From positions 1 through 35,654 of the forward strand of contig CAMCQY010000026.1 in NCBI GenBank assembly GCA_945877135.1: a stretch of DNA of 35,654 bases, written 5' to 3'. Shown here piece by piece: positions 8,346 through 21,682 of this stretch. Source of the DNA: Candidatus Kuenenia stuttgartensis. Its GTDB lineage: Bacteria; Planctomycetota; Planctomycetia; Pirellulales; UBA1268. The notes beneath the pieces were generated by a model. It ran no database searches. It had not been told where the DNA came from and saw only the letters and a program-made list of their open reading frames with translations. The stretch's first letter is position 1. Every line of letters begins with the position of its first letter. Both the position numbers and the translations under genes were made by a program.

Positions 8346-9496
8346 CCGCCGCAACGATCTCCCTGCTCACGCTGACGGCCCTGCTGCTGGCGGTGATTCC
8401 CGCGCTGCTCATGCTCGTCAACCTCAAGGTGTTTCTCCCCGCACCGGAGCAGGGGAGGGGATGCGAGGAGCCGGCGGTGTCAGTCATGGTGCCTGCGCGG
8501 AACGAGGCAACGGCGATCGAGCCATGCGTGCGGGCCATCCTCGCCAGCCGCGACGTCGCTCTGGAGGTGGTCGTGCTCGACGACTCCTCGACCGACGGCA
8601 CCGACGCGATCGTGCGGCAGCTTGCCGAGCACGACCCGCGGGTACGGCTCGTCCGCGGCCGGCCGTTGCCATCGGGCTGGTGCGGCAAGCAGCATGCCTG
8701 TGCACAGCTCGCCGAGGCGGCGACGCACGACACCTGGATGTTCCTCGACACCGATGTGCTGCTGGCGCCCGACGCGGTCCACCGCTGTGTTGCGTTCCTC
8801 GATGCCTCGCAGGCGTCACTCGTCTCCGGTTTTCCGCGGCAGGTGACCGGCTCGTTCCTCGAATGGCTGCTCCTGCCGCTGATCCACTTTGTGCTACTGG
8901 GATTCCTGCCGATCGCCCGCAGTCGCGTGGACAACTCGCCGGGGCTGGCCGCGGGCTGCGGCCAGCTCTTCGTCACCCGTCGCGATGACTATCGTCAGGC
9001 CGGCGGCCACGCGGCGATCCGCGCGTCGCTCCACGACGGCATCAAGCTGCCACGGGCGTTTCGTCGCGCAGGCCTTCGCACCGACATCTTCGACGCCACC
9101 GACATCGCCTCCTGCCGGATGTATACGAAGAGTCTCGACGTCTGGAAGGGACTTTCGAAGAACGCGACCGAGGGGATCGGCGCTCCCGCCACGATTCTTC
9201 CGTTCACGGTCCTGCTTGCGGGTGGCCAGATCCTTCCGTGGGTGCTCGTCGCCTCGGGGCTCGCGACGGGCTGGCAAGGCTGGCCGGCATGGACCGTGGC
9301 AGTGGCGGTCATCGCCGTGGCGTTTTCCTCCCTGCCACGCATCCTCGCCGCTCGAAGGTTTCGCCAAAGCTTCTCGGGCGTGCTCTCGCAACCGGTGGGC
9401 ATCGCGGTATTTCTCGCCATCCAGTGGGTGGCCCTCGGGCGGCGGCTGCTCGGCCTCCAGACCAGCTGGCGCGGCCGGTCGCTCACCCCGCAGTAG
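8342..9496 (+). CDS. Family 2 glycosyltransferase, CrtQ/HpnB-like
   Basis: A 384-residue membrane glycosyltransferase. The ATG at 8342 overlaps the upstream stop codon (ATGA), which fixes the start better than the in-frame ATG at 8282. An N-terminal hydrophobic helix spans residues 5-30, the GT2 catalytic domain about 45-280, and two or three hydrophobic segments close the C-terminus (about 280-375). Visible motifs are VPARNE, LDDSSTDGT (Asp80/81), the metal-binding LDTD (136-138) and LHDGIKLPRAFRRAG. This matches the CrtQ (4,4'-diaponeurosporenoate glycosyltransferase) and HpnB branch of GT2. With two carotenoid desaturase paralogues and an acyltransferase in the operon, glycosylation of a carboxylated carotenoid is the likely reaction. 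HpnB-like hopanoid work is less likely because no hopanoid gene is nearby. Confidence 0.82.
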   Translation: MTAATISLLTLTALLLAVIPALLMLVNLKVFLPAPEQGRGCEEPAVSVMVPARNEATAIEPCVRAILASRDVALEVVVLDDSSTDGTDAIVRQLAEHDPRVRLVRGRPLPSGWCGKQHACAQLAEAATHDTWMFLDTDVLLAPDAVHRCVAFLDASQASLVSGFPRQVTGSFLEWLLLPLIHFVLLGFLPIARSRVDNSPGLAAGCGQLFVTRRDDYRQAGGHAAIRASLHDGIKLPRAFRRAGLRTDIFDATDIASCRMYTKSLDVWKGLSKNATEGIGAPATILPFTVLLAGGQILPWVLVASGLATGWQGWPAWTVAVAVIAVAFSSLPRILAARRFRQSFSGVLSQPVGIAVFLAIQWVALGRRLLGLQTSWRGRSLTPQ

Positions 9497-9508
9497 GCCC
9501 CGCCCATA

Positions 9509-9536
9509 CCCTTGCTTGCGCTGCGGGCTTGGATGG
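9509..9536 (-). repeat. R3 repeat, partial copy
   Basis: On the minus strand 27 of 28 bases match 31966-31993. The left half of the palindrome seen at 31929-31965 is missing, so this is a half element. It lies 12 bp after the glycosyltransferase stop and just before R1 copy B. Confidence 0.6.
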
Positions 9537-9547
9537 GACTTGGAAAC

Positions 9548-9692
9548 ATCCGTGAGGGGCTGGCCGGGCCCCGAGAGCCGGCGTTGCTGACAAGCGCAGG
9601 CAGGATGCCGAAGCGCAGTCAGCATCGAGCGAGCGAAGGACAGGATGTCCGTAGCGAGCGTCCGGCGACGGGGCACGGGCAGCCCCGAACCG
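9548..9692 (+). repeat. R1 structured repeat, copy B (solo)
   Basis: A 145-bp element sharing its outer ends (ATCCGTGAGGGGCTG and GGGCAGCCCCGAACCG) and its core with copies at 121-263 and 14818-14963. The terminal inverted repeat here has two mismatches. The second internal hairpin is GGAC-AGGAT-GTCC, where copy A has GGC-AGGAT-GCC, so pairing is kept by paired changes. No R2 copy accompanies it. Confidence 0.75.
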
Positions 9693-9701
9693 CGTGCAGG
9701 A

Positions 9702-9778
9702 GGAGTCCCCGGCTTTCTCCTGGAGGGACTCCAGGTTCCAACAGGAAATCGGGGGAAACTTTTTTTTCGACCGATTCC
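9702..9778. other. Hairpin-rich spacer upstream of the GH18-GH5 gene
   Basis: GGAGTCCC (9702-9709) pairs with GGGACTCC (9725-9732), and alternatively CCTGGAG (9719-9725) pairs with CTCCAGG (9729-9735); the two folds exclude each other. A second imperfect palindrome at 9744-9778 (GGAAATCGG with CCGATTCC, one bulged A) encloses a run of eight or nine T. It may terminate the carotenoid operon or lie in the leader of the next gene. The rest of the spacer, 9779-10047, shows no gene; short frames there lack coding character. Confidence 0.35.
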
Positions 9779-9939
9779 TTGCATCCGCTGAAACGCTCCG
9801 GAAGAATGCGAAACGGAGCAGGGAGGTCATCACGCATGCTCCACGCCGGTCTTTCAGGGGCAGACCGCCGGACGAACGCTGACGCATCGGACATCGTGCC
9901 GATTGCCGCCAGCATCTTTTTGTGACGGAGTGGGGATAG

Positions 9940-14727
<4,788 letters not shown>

Positions 14728-14755
14728 GCTCCGGGAAGGGATGAGAAGCATCGTG

Positions 14756-14803
14756 GGGGCACGTGTTGACTACCGGAGGCATCCAGTAGTTGACACGTGC
14801 CCC
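14756..14803. other. Long palindrome just after the GH18-GH5 gene
   Basis: GGGGCACGTGT (14756-14766) is perfectly complementary to ACACGTGCCCC (14793-14803). The pairing continues inward through TGACTAC/GTAGTTG with two G-U pairs, giving an 18-bp stem around a short tip. No T-tract follows on the plus strand. It begins 28 bp after the stop codon and ends 14 bp before R1 copy C. It may act as a terminator-like or mRNA 3'-end structure, or as a recognition site. Confidence 0.6.
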
Positions 14804-14817
14804 TCACGAGTTGGCGA

Positions 14818-14963
14818 CGGTTCGGGGCTGCCCATGCCCCGTCGCCGGACGTTCGCTACGGCCATCCATGGCCTTCGCTCACTCGATGCTGACTGCGCTC
14901 CGGCATCCTGCCTGCGCTGGTCAGCAACGCCGGCTCTCGGGACACGGGCAGCCCCTCACGGAT
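14818..14963 (-). repeat. R1 structured repeat, copy C (part of composite II)
   Basis: The reverse complement of copies A and B, 146 bp. The central 63 bases are identical to copy A. The second internal hairpin is GGCCA-TGGA-TGGCC, differing from both other copies but still paired. Terminal inverted repeats are retained with one or two mismatches. It lies between the end of the GH18-GH5 gene and the end of purK. Confidence 0.75.
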
Positions 14964-14991
14964 GCATCGGCTTGAATGATCCCACCGCGCC

Positions 14992-15075
14992 AGGCCCGGA
15001 GGGCCGGGTCAGCACCAGCCGACGGAGGTCGGCAAAGCGAAAATCGGCAGGATGCCGATGTTTCGCGTAAAGGTT
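14992..15075 (+). repeat. R2 structured repeat, copy C (part of composite II)
   Basis: Hairpin 1 is at 15018-15033 (GCCGAC-GGAG-GTCGGC). Hairpin 2 is at 15037-15066: a 12-bp stem GCGAAAATCGGC with its complement, loop AGGAT, and a single bulged G at 15060 on the 3' arm. It is separated from R1 copy C by 28 nt, exactly as R2 copy A is from R1 copy A, but with unrelated spacer sequence. The remainder of the spacer, 15076-15230, shows nothing recognisable. Confidence 0.75.
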
Positions 15076-15230
15076 GCCGCTGAGGAGCCGGTCGGAGGCA
15101 CGCGCAGGAGTCCGGTGAATTCTGCGACTCACGAGCGATGCACGATTCGTCCAAGAGCCTCCCGTAGCAGAATCCGCCGGCGACGAGCATGCCGCAGCCG
15201 GCGAACCAATGCGGCCGATCAGCACCTGCG

Positions 15231-16472
15231 TCAGCCACTTCGATCGGACGAGCGACAGGCCAGCGATCGGGCCCGCGTCACGTTGGCGATCGCCTCATCG
15301 ACCGAGTCGGCCAGCACCGTGAGATGCCCCATTTTTCGGCCCGGCCGCGGCTCCCCCTTGCCGTAGAGCATGAGGCTCACGCCTGGCACGGCGAGGGCGG
15401 CGGCCCAGTCGGGCTCACCATTTTTCCAGCAGTCGCCGAGCAGATTCGCCATCGCCGCCGGCGCAAGCTGACGCGGCGAGCCCAAGGGCAGGCCGCAGAT
15501 TGCCCGCACCTGCTGCTCGAACTGCGAGGTCTCGCAGGCGGCGATCGTGAGGTGGCCGGAATTATGAGGCCGCGGCGCGATCTCGTTGACGAGCACGCGG
15601 CCGTCACGCGTCACGAAGAACTCCACGCAGGCGACCCCCACCACATCCAGCTTTTCGAGCACGGCTGCCGCCATCTTGCGTGCTGAATCAAGCACCGCAG
15701 CGGGCAGCCCCGCGGGCACGGACGAGATATCGAGAATATGATGGCTGTGGTGGTTTCTGGTCGGGGCAAACACGGCCGTGGAGCCGTCGAGCCCCCGTGC
15801 CGCCACGACAGAGATCTCGCAGTCGAAATCGATCCAGCCTTCTAAAACCAGCTCGCACTTCTCGTCACCGTCTGGCAGCTCGCATTTCTCCTCACCGCCT
15901 CCCAGTGCGATCCACGCCGCGTCGATCTCCTGTGGGCCGGCGCCGGCGTCGAGCTTCTGCTGGCCCTTGCCGTCGTAGCCGAAGGCGGCAGTCTTGACCA
16001 CCGCGGGCAGGCCGAGCGCGGCCACCGCCGCATGAAGTTCTTTCTGCGACCGCACCATTCGATGCGGCGCACAGGCAAAGCCCTCGCGGACCAGAAACGC
16101 CTTCTCGCGGCCGCGATCCTGCGTCGTAAAGAGCACCTCCGGGGCAGGACGCACCGGCACAACGCCGGCGAGGGCCCGCAGCGGCTCCGCCGACACGTTC
16201 TCAAACTCGAACGTCAGCACGTCGAGGCCCCGCGCCATGGCGACGAGCGCCGCAGCGTCGTCATAGGCTCCAACATGCACCCGATCGCAGTGCTGCGCTG
16301 CCGGACAGTCGGCCGAGTCGGAAAATGCCTCGACGCGGTAGCCCATCCGCTTGGCGGCCATGGCGAACATGGCGCCCAACTGCCCGCCCCCCATCACGCC
16401 GAGCGTGGCGCCTGGCAGAATCACAGGGGCCGCGACGACCGGAATCACTTTTCGCTCGACCGATCCGACCAT
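15231..16472 (-). CDS. purK: N5-carboxyaminoimidazole ribonucleotide synthase PurK
   Basis: A 413-residue cytosolic ATP-grasp enzyme that converts AIR, bicarbonate and ATP to N5-CAIR in purine synthesis. The N-terminal [17 protein letters not shown] and the ATP-grasp segment [15 protein letters not shown] are diagnostic; [16 protein letters not shown] carries the metal and substrate residues. The start ATG at 16472 has AAGG 8 nt upstream and overlaps the end of purE by 28 bp, so the two are translated together. One oddity is a 27-bp in-frame tandem duplication at 15849-15902, giving GEEKCELPD followed by GDEKCELVL in a loop before [13 protein letters not shown]. The C-terminal 20 residues are also poorly conserved. 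Confidence 0.95.
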   Translation of the reverse strand: MVGSVERKVIPVVAAPVILPGATLGVMGGGQLGAMFAMAAKRMGYRVEAFSDSADCPAAQHCDRVHVGAYDDAAALVAMARGLDVLTFEFENVSAEPLRALAGVVPVRPAPEVLFTTQDRGREKAFLVREGFACAPHRMVRSQKELHAAVAALGLPAVVKTAAFGYDGKGQQKLDAGAGPQEIDAAWIALGGGEEKCELPDGDEKCELVLEGWIDFDCEISVVAARGLDGSTAVFAPTRNHHSHHILDISSVPAGLPAAVLDSARKMAAAVLEKLDVVGVACVEFFVTRDGRVLVNEIAPRPHNSGHLTIAACETSQFEQQVRAICGLPLGSPRQLAPAAMANLLGDCWKNGEPDWAAALAVPGVSLMLYGKGEPRPGRKMGHLTVLADSVDEAIANVTRARSLACRSSDRSG

Positions 16473-17029
16473 GACGTGCCTTCCGTTTCCAGGCGGTCAC
16501 CCAAGACGCGATCGGTCTGCGCGGTGCGATAGGCGATGAGTTTGCCCTGCAGGGAAGCATCCTCGAGCGCGAGAATGGCGACTGCCAGCAGGGCGGCGTT
16601 GGTCGCCCCGGCAGGACCGATCGCCAGCGTGCCAACGGGGATGCCGGCGGGCATTTGCACGATCGAGAGGAGGGAATCAACGCCCCGCAGCATCGACGAC
16701 TCGACCGGCACACCGAGCACCGGCAGATGCGTTTGGGCGGCCAGCATGCCAGGCAGATGGGCGGCACCGCCGGCACCGGCAATGATCACCTTGAGGCCGC
16801 GATCGGCAGCGGCCTTGGCGTAGGCTGCGAGTTTGTCGGGAGTCCGGTGTGCCGAGACGATGTCGCATTCGTGCGGTACGCCAAACTGCGTGAGCGTCTC
16901 GGCGGCCCGTTGCAGTGTGGCCCAGTCGGACCGACTTCCCATCACGATGCCGACACGCGGCGAGGCAGCGGCATGCAACGCACCCACGGCGGCAGAAGTT
17001 CGACTGGATGGCGGAGGGGAGTCGGCCAC
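16445..17029 (-). CDS. purE: N5-carboxyaminoimidazole ribonucleotide mutase PurE
   Basis: Class I PurE, converting N5-CAIR to CAIR and pairing with Pur[12 protein letters not shown] at the start of the domain, SAHRTPDKL and [15 protein letters not shown] are the family's phosphate- and substrate-binding motifs; the core is about 160 residues. The start is uncertain. The frame is open to 17245 but would overlap the divergent tsaC, so I take the GTG at 17029 with GGAG 8 nt upstream (194 residues); a GTG at 16987 is also possible. No ATG lies between tsaC and the conserved core. The C-terminus SWSDRSSEK overlaps the purK start. Confidence 0.92.
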   Translation of the reverse strand: MADSPPPSSRTSAAVGALHAAASPRVGIVMGSRSDWATLQRAAETLTQFGVPHECDIVSAHRTPDKLAAYAKAAADRGLKVIIAGAGGAAHLPGMLAAQTHLPVLGVPVESSMLRGVDSLLSIVQMPAGIPVGTLAIGPAGATNAALLAVAILALEDASLQGKLIAYRTAQTDRVLGDRLETEGTSWSDRSSEK

Positions 17030-17117
17030 TCGATGGGCTCCGGCGTGGTCAAGACAGGCGTGATCGGCGAAAATCCAACATCTTGCTCTCACCCCCTCGC
17101 CGTTGCAACCTGTGTCC

Positions 17118-18170
17118 ATGGCCCGCCCACTTCCCGACATTCTGCCCGCTCCCTGGCCCGCCGACCTGCCGGCGCCGCCAGTCCGTACCGACGAGGCCGT
17201 CACGCGGGCCGCGGAACTGCTCGCCGCAGGGGGCCTCGTGGCCATCCCAACCGAAACGGTCTACGGACTCGCGGCCGACGCTCTCGATGCCGACGCCGTC
17301 GACCGCATCTTTGCCGCCAAGGGACGGCCGGCCAGCAATCCACTGATCGTCCATGTAGCCGACACCGCGATGGCCCGCTCACTCGCTGCGCACTGGCCCC
17401 CGATGGCCGAGCAGATCACGACTCGCCTCTGGCCGGGGCCGGTGACGGTGATCGTGCCCCGTGGTCCGCGGATCCCCGACAACGTGACGGCGGGTGGGCC
17501 GACGGTGGCGCTGCGTTGCCCAGAGCACAGGCTCACCCGACGGCTGATCGCGACGCTCGGCCGGCCTCTCGCTGCCCCGAGCGCCAACCGCTCGATGCAA
17601 CTCTCGCCGACGACGGCAGGCCACGTGCTCGAAGGTCTGGGCAGTCGCGTCGATCTTATCCTCGACGGCGGCCCCTGCGGCCGCGGGATCGAATCGACCG
17701 TGGTCGATTGCACGACCGATCCGCCGCGGATACTCCGACCCGGCCCCATCACCCGCGTCGAGCTCGAAGCGGCGATCGCGGGTCCGGTGGTCGACATGAT
17801 GGCGGCGGAAGGCGCCACGTCAGCGGCCGCGCGATCACCGGGCATGCTCCCGCGTCACTACGCGCCGAAGACGCCGCTGGAAGTGTCGGCCACGGCCGCT
17901 GAGCGGGTCGCGGAACTGGTGCAGGGGGGCAAACGGATCGCCTGGCTTACGGCCCAGATCGACGACCCCCGGGTGCGGTCACTGGCCGCGTCGCGGGACC
18001 TGCTCGTCGTGCCGATGCCAGCCGATCCGTCGGCCTTTGCCACCAGCCTCTATGCCACGCTCCACGCCATCGACCGCCGCAACCTCGACAGGATCATCAT
18101 CGACGCGCCGCCCGACACCGACGCGTGGCGGGCGGTGACCGACCGCCTCAGCCGCGCCACCACGGCATAA
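17118..18170 (+). CDS. tsaC: Threonylcarbamoyl-AMP synthase, Sua5/YrdC family
   Basis: A 350-residue cytosolic enzyme making threonylcarbamoyl-AMP from threonine, bicarbonate and ATP, the first step of the t6A37 tRNA modification. The YrdC domain (about residues 20-205) shows [28 protein letters not shown] and APSANRS. A C-terminal Sua5-type domain follows (about 235-350) after the [15 protein letters not shown] linker, so this is the long Sua5 form rather than the short TsaC form. ATG at 17118 is chosen over the TTG at 17103. It is divergent from purE with an 88-bp spacer, and converges on leuA. Confidence 0.93.
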   Translation: MARPLPDILPAPWPADLPAPPVRTDEAVTRAAELLAAGGLVAIPTETVYGLAADALDADAVDRIFAAKGRPASNPLIVHVADTAMARSLAAHWPPMAEQITTRLWPGPVTVIVPRGPRIPDNVTAGGPTVALRCPEHRLTRRLIATLGRPLAAPSANRSMQLSPTTAGHVLEGLGSRVDLILDGGPCGRGIESTVVDCTTDPPRILRPGPITRVELEAAIAGPVVDMMAAEGATSAAARSPGMLPRHYAPKTPLEVSATAAERVAELVQGGKRIAWLTAQIDDPRVRSLAASRDLLVVPMPADPSAFATSLYATLHAIDRRNLDRIIIDAPPDTDAWRAVTDRLSRATTA

Positions 18171-18196
18171 CGCGGCATTCACGCGTCGATAGCGGC

Positions 18197-18250
18197 GCTG
18201 ACGCTTCGGGCTTGTCTGAACCCATCCAAGCCCCCGGCGTCAGCCGGGGG
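18197..18250. repeat. R3 repeat with two mutually exclusive hairpins, between convergent genes
   Basis: GCTGACGC (18197-18204) pairs with GCGTCAGC (18237-18244), enclosing GGGCTTG (18208-18214) paired with CAAGCCC (18227-18233). Alternatively CCCCCGGC (18231-18238) pairs with GCCGGGGG (18243-18250) around loop GTCA. The palindrome plan is shared with 31929-31993 but the outer stem bases differ. It lies 26 bp from the end of tsaC and 26 bp from the end of leuA and may serve as a bidirectional transcript end; no T-tract is present. Confidence 0.55.
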
Positions 18251-18276
18251 ATCCGCTCAAACATCGCTGATCCGGC

Positions 18277-19836
18277 CTACGTTCGTTGCGGATGGATGCG
18301 CGGCTGCGAGCCGAGCGCCACTCGGTTGATGGCACCAAGGAAGGCCTTCGCGGAGGCCTCGAGCGAATCGGTCGAGACGCCGCGGCCGCGGTGCACCTGC
18401 CCGCCATCTCCCGGCGTCGTCGCCTCCAGTTCCACCGTTACCTCCGCCTGCGCATCCTTGCCGACCGTCACGGCCTGCACGCGGAAGTCGCGGCAGGCCG
18501 TCTGGATGCCGGTGAGCTTTTCGATCGCCAGAAAGATGCCGTCGATCGGGCCATCGCCCGCCGTCACCGACACGCTCCGAGGCTCGCCGTTCTGCAGCAC
18601 CCGCAGTTCCACGGTGGGTGCTGAGCCGCTCGCCGAGGTGAGCGTATAGCCCTCGAACGTGAACTGCTCGGGGAGCGCTGAAAACTGCTGTTCGCAGAGC
18701 GCCGCGATGTCGCCGTCGTAGATTTCCTTCTTCCGGTCAGCCAGCACCTTGAACCGCTCGAAGACCGTCTGCAGCTGCTCGGGGGTGAGTTGGTAGCCGA
18801 GGGCCAACGCGCGGTCGGCCAGGGCCGCCCGGCCGCTGTGCTTGCCGAGCACGAGGTCGGTCCGCTCCAGCCCCACGTCTTCCGGCCGCATGATCTCGTA
18901 GGTCCGCCGCTCCTTGAGCATACCGTCCTGGTGAATGCCGGCCTCGTGCGCAAAGGCATTGCGGCCCACGATCGCCTTGTTCCGCGGCACCTGAATGCCG
19001 GTGATGTTCGCCACCAGCCGGCTGGTCGGCACCAGCCGCTGAGTGACCACGCGGGTGTCGACGTCGTAGTGGTCGCGCCGCGTCTTGAGCGCCATCACGA
19101 CTTCTTCCAGGGAGCAGTTGCCGGCCCGTTCGCCGATGCCGTTGATCGTGCACTCCACCTGGCCGGCCCCCGCCTCCACCGCCGCCAGACTGTTGGCCAC
19201 GGCGAGGCCGAGGTCGTCGTGGCAGTGCACGCTGATGACCGCCCGGTCGATGTTTGGCACGCGTTCCCGCAGGCTTTTGATCACGTGATGCATCTGCGAC
19301 GGTGTGGCATAGCCCACGGTGTCGGGGATGTTCACGGTGGTCGCACCGGCGTCAATGACCGCCTCCACGACGCGGCAGAGGAAGTCGATCTCCGTTCGTG
19401 CGGCATCCTCAGGGGAAAACTCCACGTCACCGCAATAGGTGCGAGCCCGCCGCACGCCCGCCACGGCCCGCGCAAGCACCTCGTCTTCATTCATCCGCAG
19501 CTTGAATTCGCGGTGGATCGAACTGGTCGCCAAGAAGACGTGAATCCGCGGCTGGGCCGCAGACTTGAGCGCCTCCCAGGCCCGATCGATATCGGCGTCA
19601 TTGCATCGTGCCAACCCGCAGACCGTGGCCGCCGAGACCGTTTTGGCAATGTCGCTGACGCTGGCGAAGTCGCCGGGCGAGGCGATCGGAAAGCCGGCCT
19701 CGATGACATCCACCCCCAGTTGCACGAGGGCCTGGGCGATCTCCAGTTTCTCGGTGAGGTTCATGCTCGCCCCGGGCGATTGTTCGCCGTCGCGGAGCGT
19801 GGTGTCGAAGATCCGGATCGTGCGTGCTGAACTCAT
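18277..19836 (-). CDS. leuA: 2-isopropylmalate synthase LeuA
   Basis: A 519-residue enzyme condensing acetyl-CoA with 2-oxoisovalerate, the first committed step of leucine synthesis. The catalytic TIM barrel opens with [16 protein letters not shown] (residues 6-21). The metal-binding HCHDDLG and NGIGERAGN segments are intact, as is [13 protein letters not shown] in the linker. The C-terminal 130 residues or so form the regulatory LeuA dimer domain, so leucine feedback inhibition is expected. The start is the ATG at 19836; an in-frame GTG at 19884 would add 16 unconserved residues. No other leu gene is adjacent. R3 lies between its end and tsaC. Confidence 0.95.
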   Translation of the reverse strand: MSSARTIRIFDTTLRDGEQSPGASMNLTEKLEIAQALVQLGVDVIEAGFPIASPGDFASVSDIAKTVSAATVCGLARCNDADIDRAWEALKSAAQPRIHVFLATSSIHREFKLRMNEDEVLARAVAGVRRARTYCGDVEFSPEDAARTEIDFLCRVVEAVIDAGATTVNIPDTVGYATPSQMHHVIKSLRERVPNIDRAVISVHCHDDLGLAVANSLAAVEAGAGQVECTINGIGERAGNCSLEEVVMALKTRRDHYDVDTRVVTQRLVPTSRLVANITGIQVPRNKAIVGRNAFAHEAGIHQDGMLKERRTYEIMRPEDVGLERTDLVLGKHSGRAALADRALALGYQLTPEQLQTVFERFKVLADRKKEIYDGDIAALCEQQFSALPEQFTFEGYTLTSASGSAPTVELRVLQNGEPRSVSVTAGDGPIDGIFLAIEKLTGIQTACRDFRVQAVTVGKDAQAEVTVELEATTPGDGGQVHRGRGVSTDSLEASAKAFLGAINRVALGSQPRIHPQRT

Positions 19837-20019
19837 GGGATGGGAATCGTCGGGATGAGGGGTTGACCGAACGGAATCGCTCACGGGCGTTTGAGCCCAG
19901 TGGCCATCGGAGCATCATCCTAACCGCTCGCGGAGCAACGCGCTCGGCAGTCGGGGCCTCGACCGTGTAGAATTCCGGCATCAAGCCTCGCTCGCCACCC
20001 CTTGGCCTCCGTGACCGCC

Positions 20020-21645
20020 ATGTCGTCGATCGTGACTCCCGATTCCCAGCCACCGGCGGAGCCGACAGCGTCCTCGGAGCAATTGCTGAGAAACCCTGCG
20101 GAATCAGCCCCGCGAAACGCAGCGGCAGGGGGCTTTCTCAGCCGGTCCGCCTTTCTCAGCCGGTTCTCAGGACTGGGATTCCTCGCGATCGGTGGGCTGG
20201 CCTGGTGGTGGCTCGCCACCCATCATTTTGCAGGCGTCGCCGATCATGCCGGCGGGGCGGCCGGTCAGCAGGCCGCCAGTGAAGGCAACAACGCCACGGC
20301 AGCGGCCATGCCCCGGGTCGTCAGCCTGCCGGTGGCGGCGCAGAAGGCTGCCGACATCGGTCTTGCTCCAGTAGAAATCCTTCCGCTTCGTGAGAATCTC
20401 ACCGTTCCCGGCCGGATCGATTATGACGCCCGCCACCGGCTCGACTACGCGTCGCCCGTCGATGGCATCGTCTCGCGGGTGCTCGTGAAGGTGCGGCAGA
20501 AGGTCTCGAAGGGGGACGCGCTGGCGGAGCTCTCCAGCCCGGACGTCGGCATGGCCCGCGACGAGGTCCGCCGTCGCGAGGACAACCGTCTGATCGAAAA
20601 GAAGGCCGCCGACTGGGCGACCACCATTGCCGCCAACGTCGAGTCGCTGCTCAACTCGCTCGACAGCCATCCGCCGCTGTCCGCGATCGAACAGCAATTT
20701 CAGGACCGTGTGCTGGGGGCGTATCGCGAAAAGATCCTCGGTGCCTATTCGCGGCTGATCTACGTCGAAAAGGTGAGCGCCGGGACAAAGTCGCTGGGCG
20801 AGGGCGGTGTGCTGTCGGGGCGGATCGTCGAAGAGCGGGCGAGCAATCTGGAGGTGGCCAAGGCCAACTTCACGGCCGCCTGCGAGGAGGCGAGGTTTCT
20901 TACCCGCCAGGATCGCGATCGGGCCAGTGCCGCGCTCAAGCAGGCCGACCGGCTGCTGCTGATCTCCAAGGAGAATCTCCGCACGCTCGTGGGGAGCCGG
21001 CTGGAATCCGATTCCGTGGGAGAAGACGAGGTCGAAAGCCTCGGCGACTCCAACTCCCTGAGCGCCCTCGTGCTGCGGACGCCGTTCGACGGCGTGGTCG
21101 AGGATGTTTTCATCTCGAGGGGTGAGCGGGCTCGCGTTGGCGACCGGCTCTTCGTCGTGGCAGATACGAGCGTGCTCTGGGTACGAGCGCAGATCCATGA
21201 GCGGCAGTGGACGGCGGTCGAGGTCGCCCAAGGGCAGTCGGTGCGGGTGGTGGTGCCGGGGGCCGACGTGCATGAGACGACCGCCGTCGTAAACCACGTG
21301 GGCGCGACAGTCGAGACGGAGTCACGCAGCGTGCCCTTGGTGGCGGAGCTCACCAACAACGATGCCCATTACAAGCCAGGCATGTTCGTCTGGGTCGATC
21401 TGCCGCAGGGCGAACTGCGGCAGGTGTTGGCGGTGCCGGTGTCGGCGGTGATGCGGCACGAGGGGAAGTCATTCGTCTTCGTACCAGACGGGGCGGAGCG
21501 GTTTCGCCGCGTGGACGTGACCACGGGCATCGAGAGCGACGAATCGCTCGAGGTGATCAGCGGTCTGGCGGTCGGGCAGCAGGTGGTGTCGCGGGGCGCG
21601 TTCGTGCTCAAGAGCGAACTGCTGCTCGAGAAGGAAGCGGAATGA
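20020..21645 (+). CDS. RND efflux periplasmic adaptor (membrane fusion protein)
   Basis: A 541-residue protein linking an inner-membrane RND pump to an outer-membrane channel. One N-terminal transmembrane anchor (FLAIGGLAWWWLATHHF, about residues 52-70) follows a 50-residue cytoplasmic tail. The barrel-sandwich halves are YASPVDGIVSRVLVKVRQKV and the later LRTPFDGVVEDVFISRGERA. Between them lies a charged, probably alpha-helical hairpin. A beta-barrel (VRAQIHERQWTAVEVAQGQ) and membrane-proximal segment (GMFVWVDLPQGE) complete the HlyD/CzcB/CusB architecture. ATG at 20020 is preferred; GTG 20011 and TTG 20002 are alternatives. The pump gene starts 37 bp downstream. No histidine- or methionine-rich metal-binding segment is seen. 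Confidence 0.88.
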   Translation: MSSIVTPDSQPPAEPTASSEQLLRNPAESAPRNAAAGGFLSRSAFLSRFSGLGFLAIGGLAWWWLATHHFAGVADHAGGAAGQQAASEGNNATAAAMPRVVSLPVAAQKAADIGLAPVEILPLRENLTVPGRIDYDARHRLDYASPVDGIVSRVLVKVRQKVSKGDALAELSSPDVGMARDEVRRREDNRLIEKKAADWATTIAANVESLLNSLDSHPPLSAIEQQFQDRVLGAYREKILGAYSRLIYVEKVSAGTKSLGEGGVLSGRIVEERASNLEVAKANFTAACEEARFLTRQDRDRASAALKQADRLLLISKENLRTLVGSRLESDSVGEDEVESLGDSNSLSALVLRTPFDGVVEDVFISRGERARVGDRLFVVADTSVLWVRAQIHERQWTAVEVAQGQSVRVVVPGADVHETTAVVNHVGATVETESRSVPLVAELTNNDAHYKPGMFVWVDLPQGELRQVLAVPVSAVMRHEGKSFVFVPDGAERFRRVDVTTGIESDESLEVISGLAVGQQVVSRGAFVLKSELLLEKEAE

Positions 21646-21682
21646 CGGGTCTGGCGTCAACGTTCGCCCGGGGGTTTGGCTG

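Noticed and set aside
16445-17245. PurE with an 80-residue N-terminal extension
   Set aside because: The extension overlaps the divergent tsaC start and is unlike class I PurE; a start near 17029 or 16987 is more likely.
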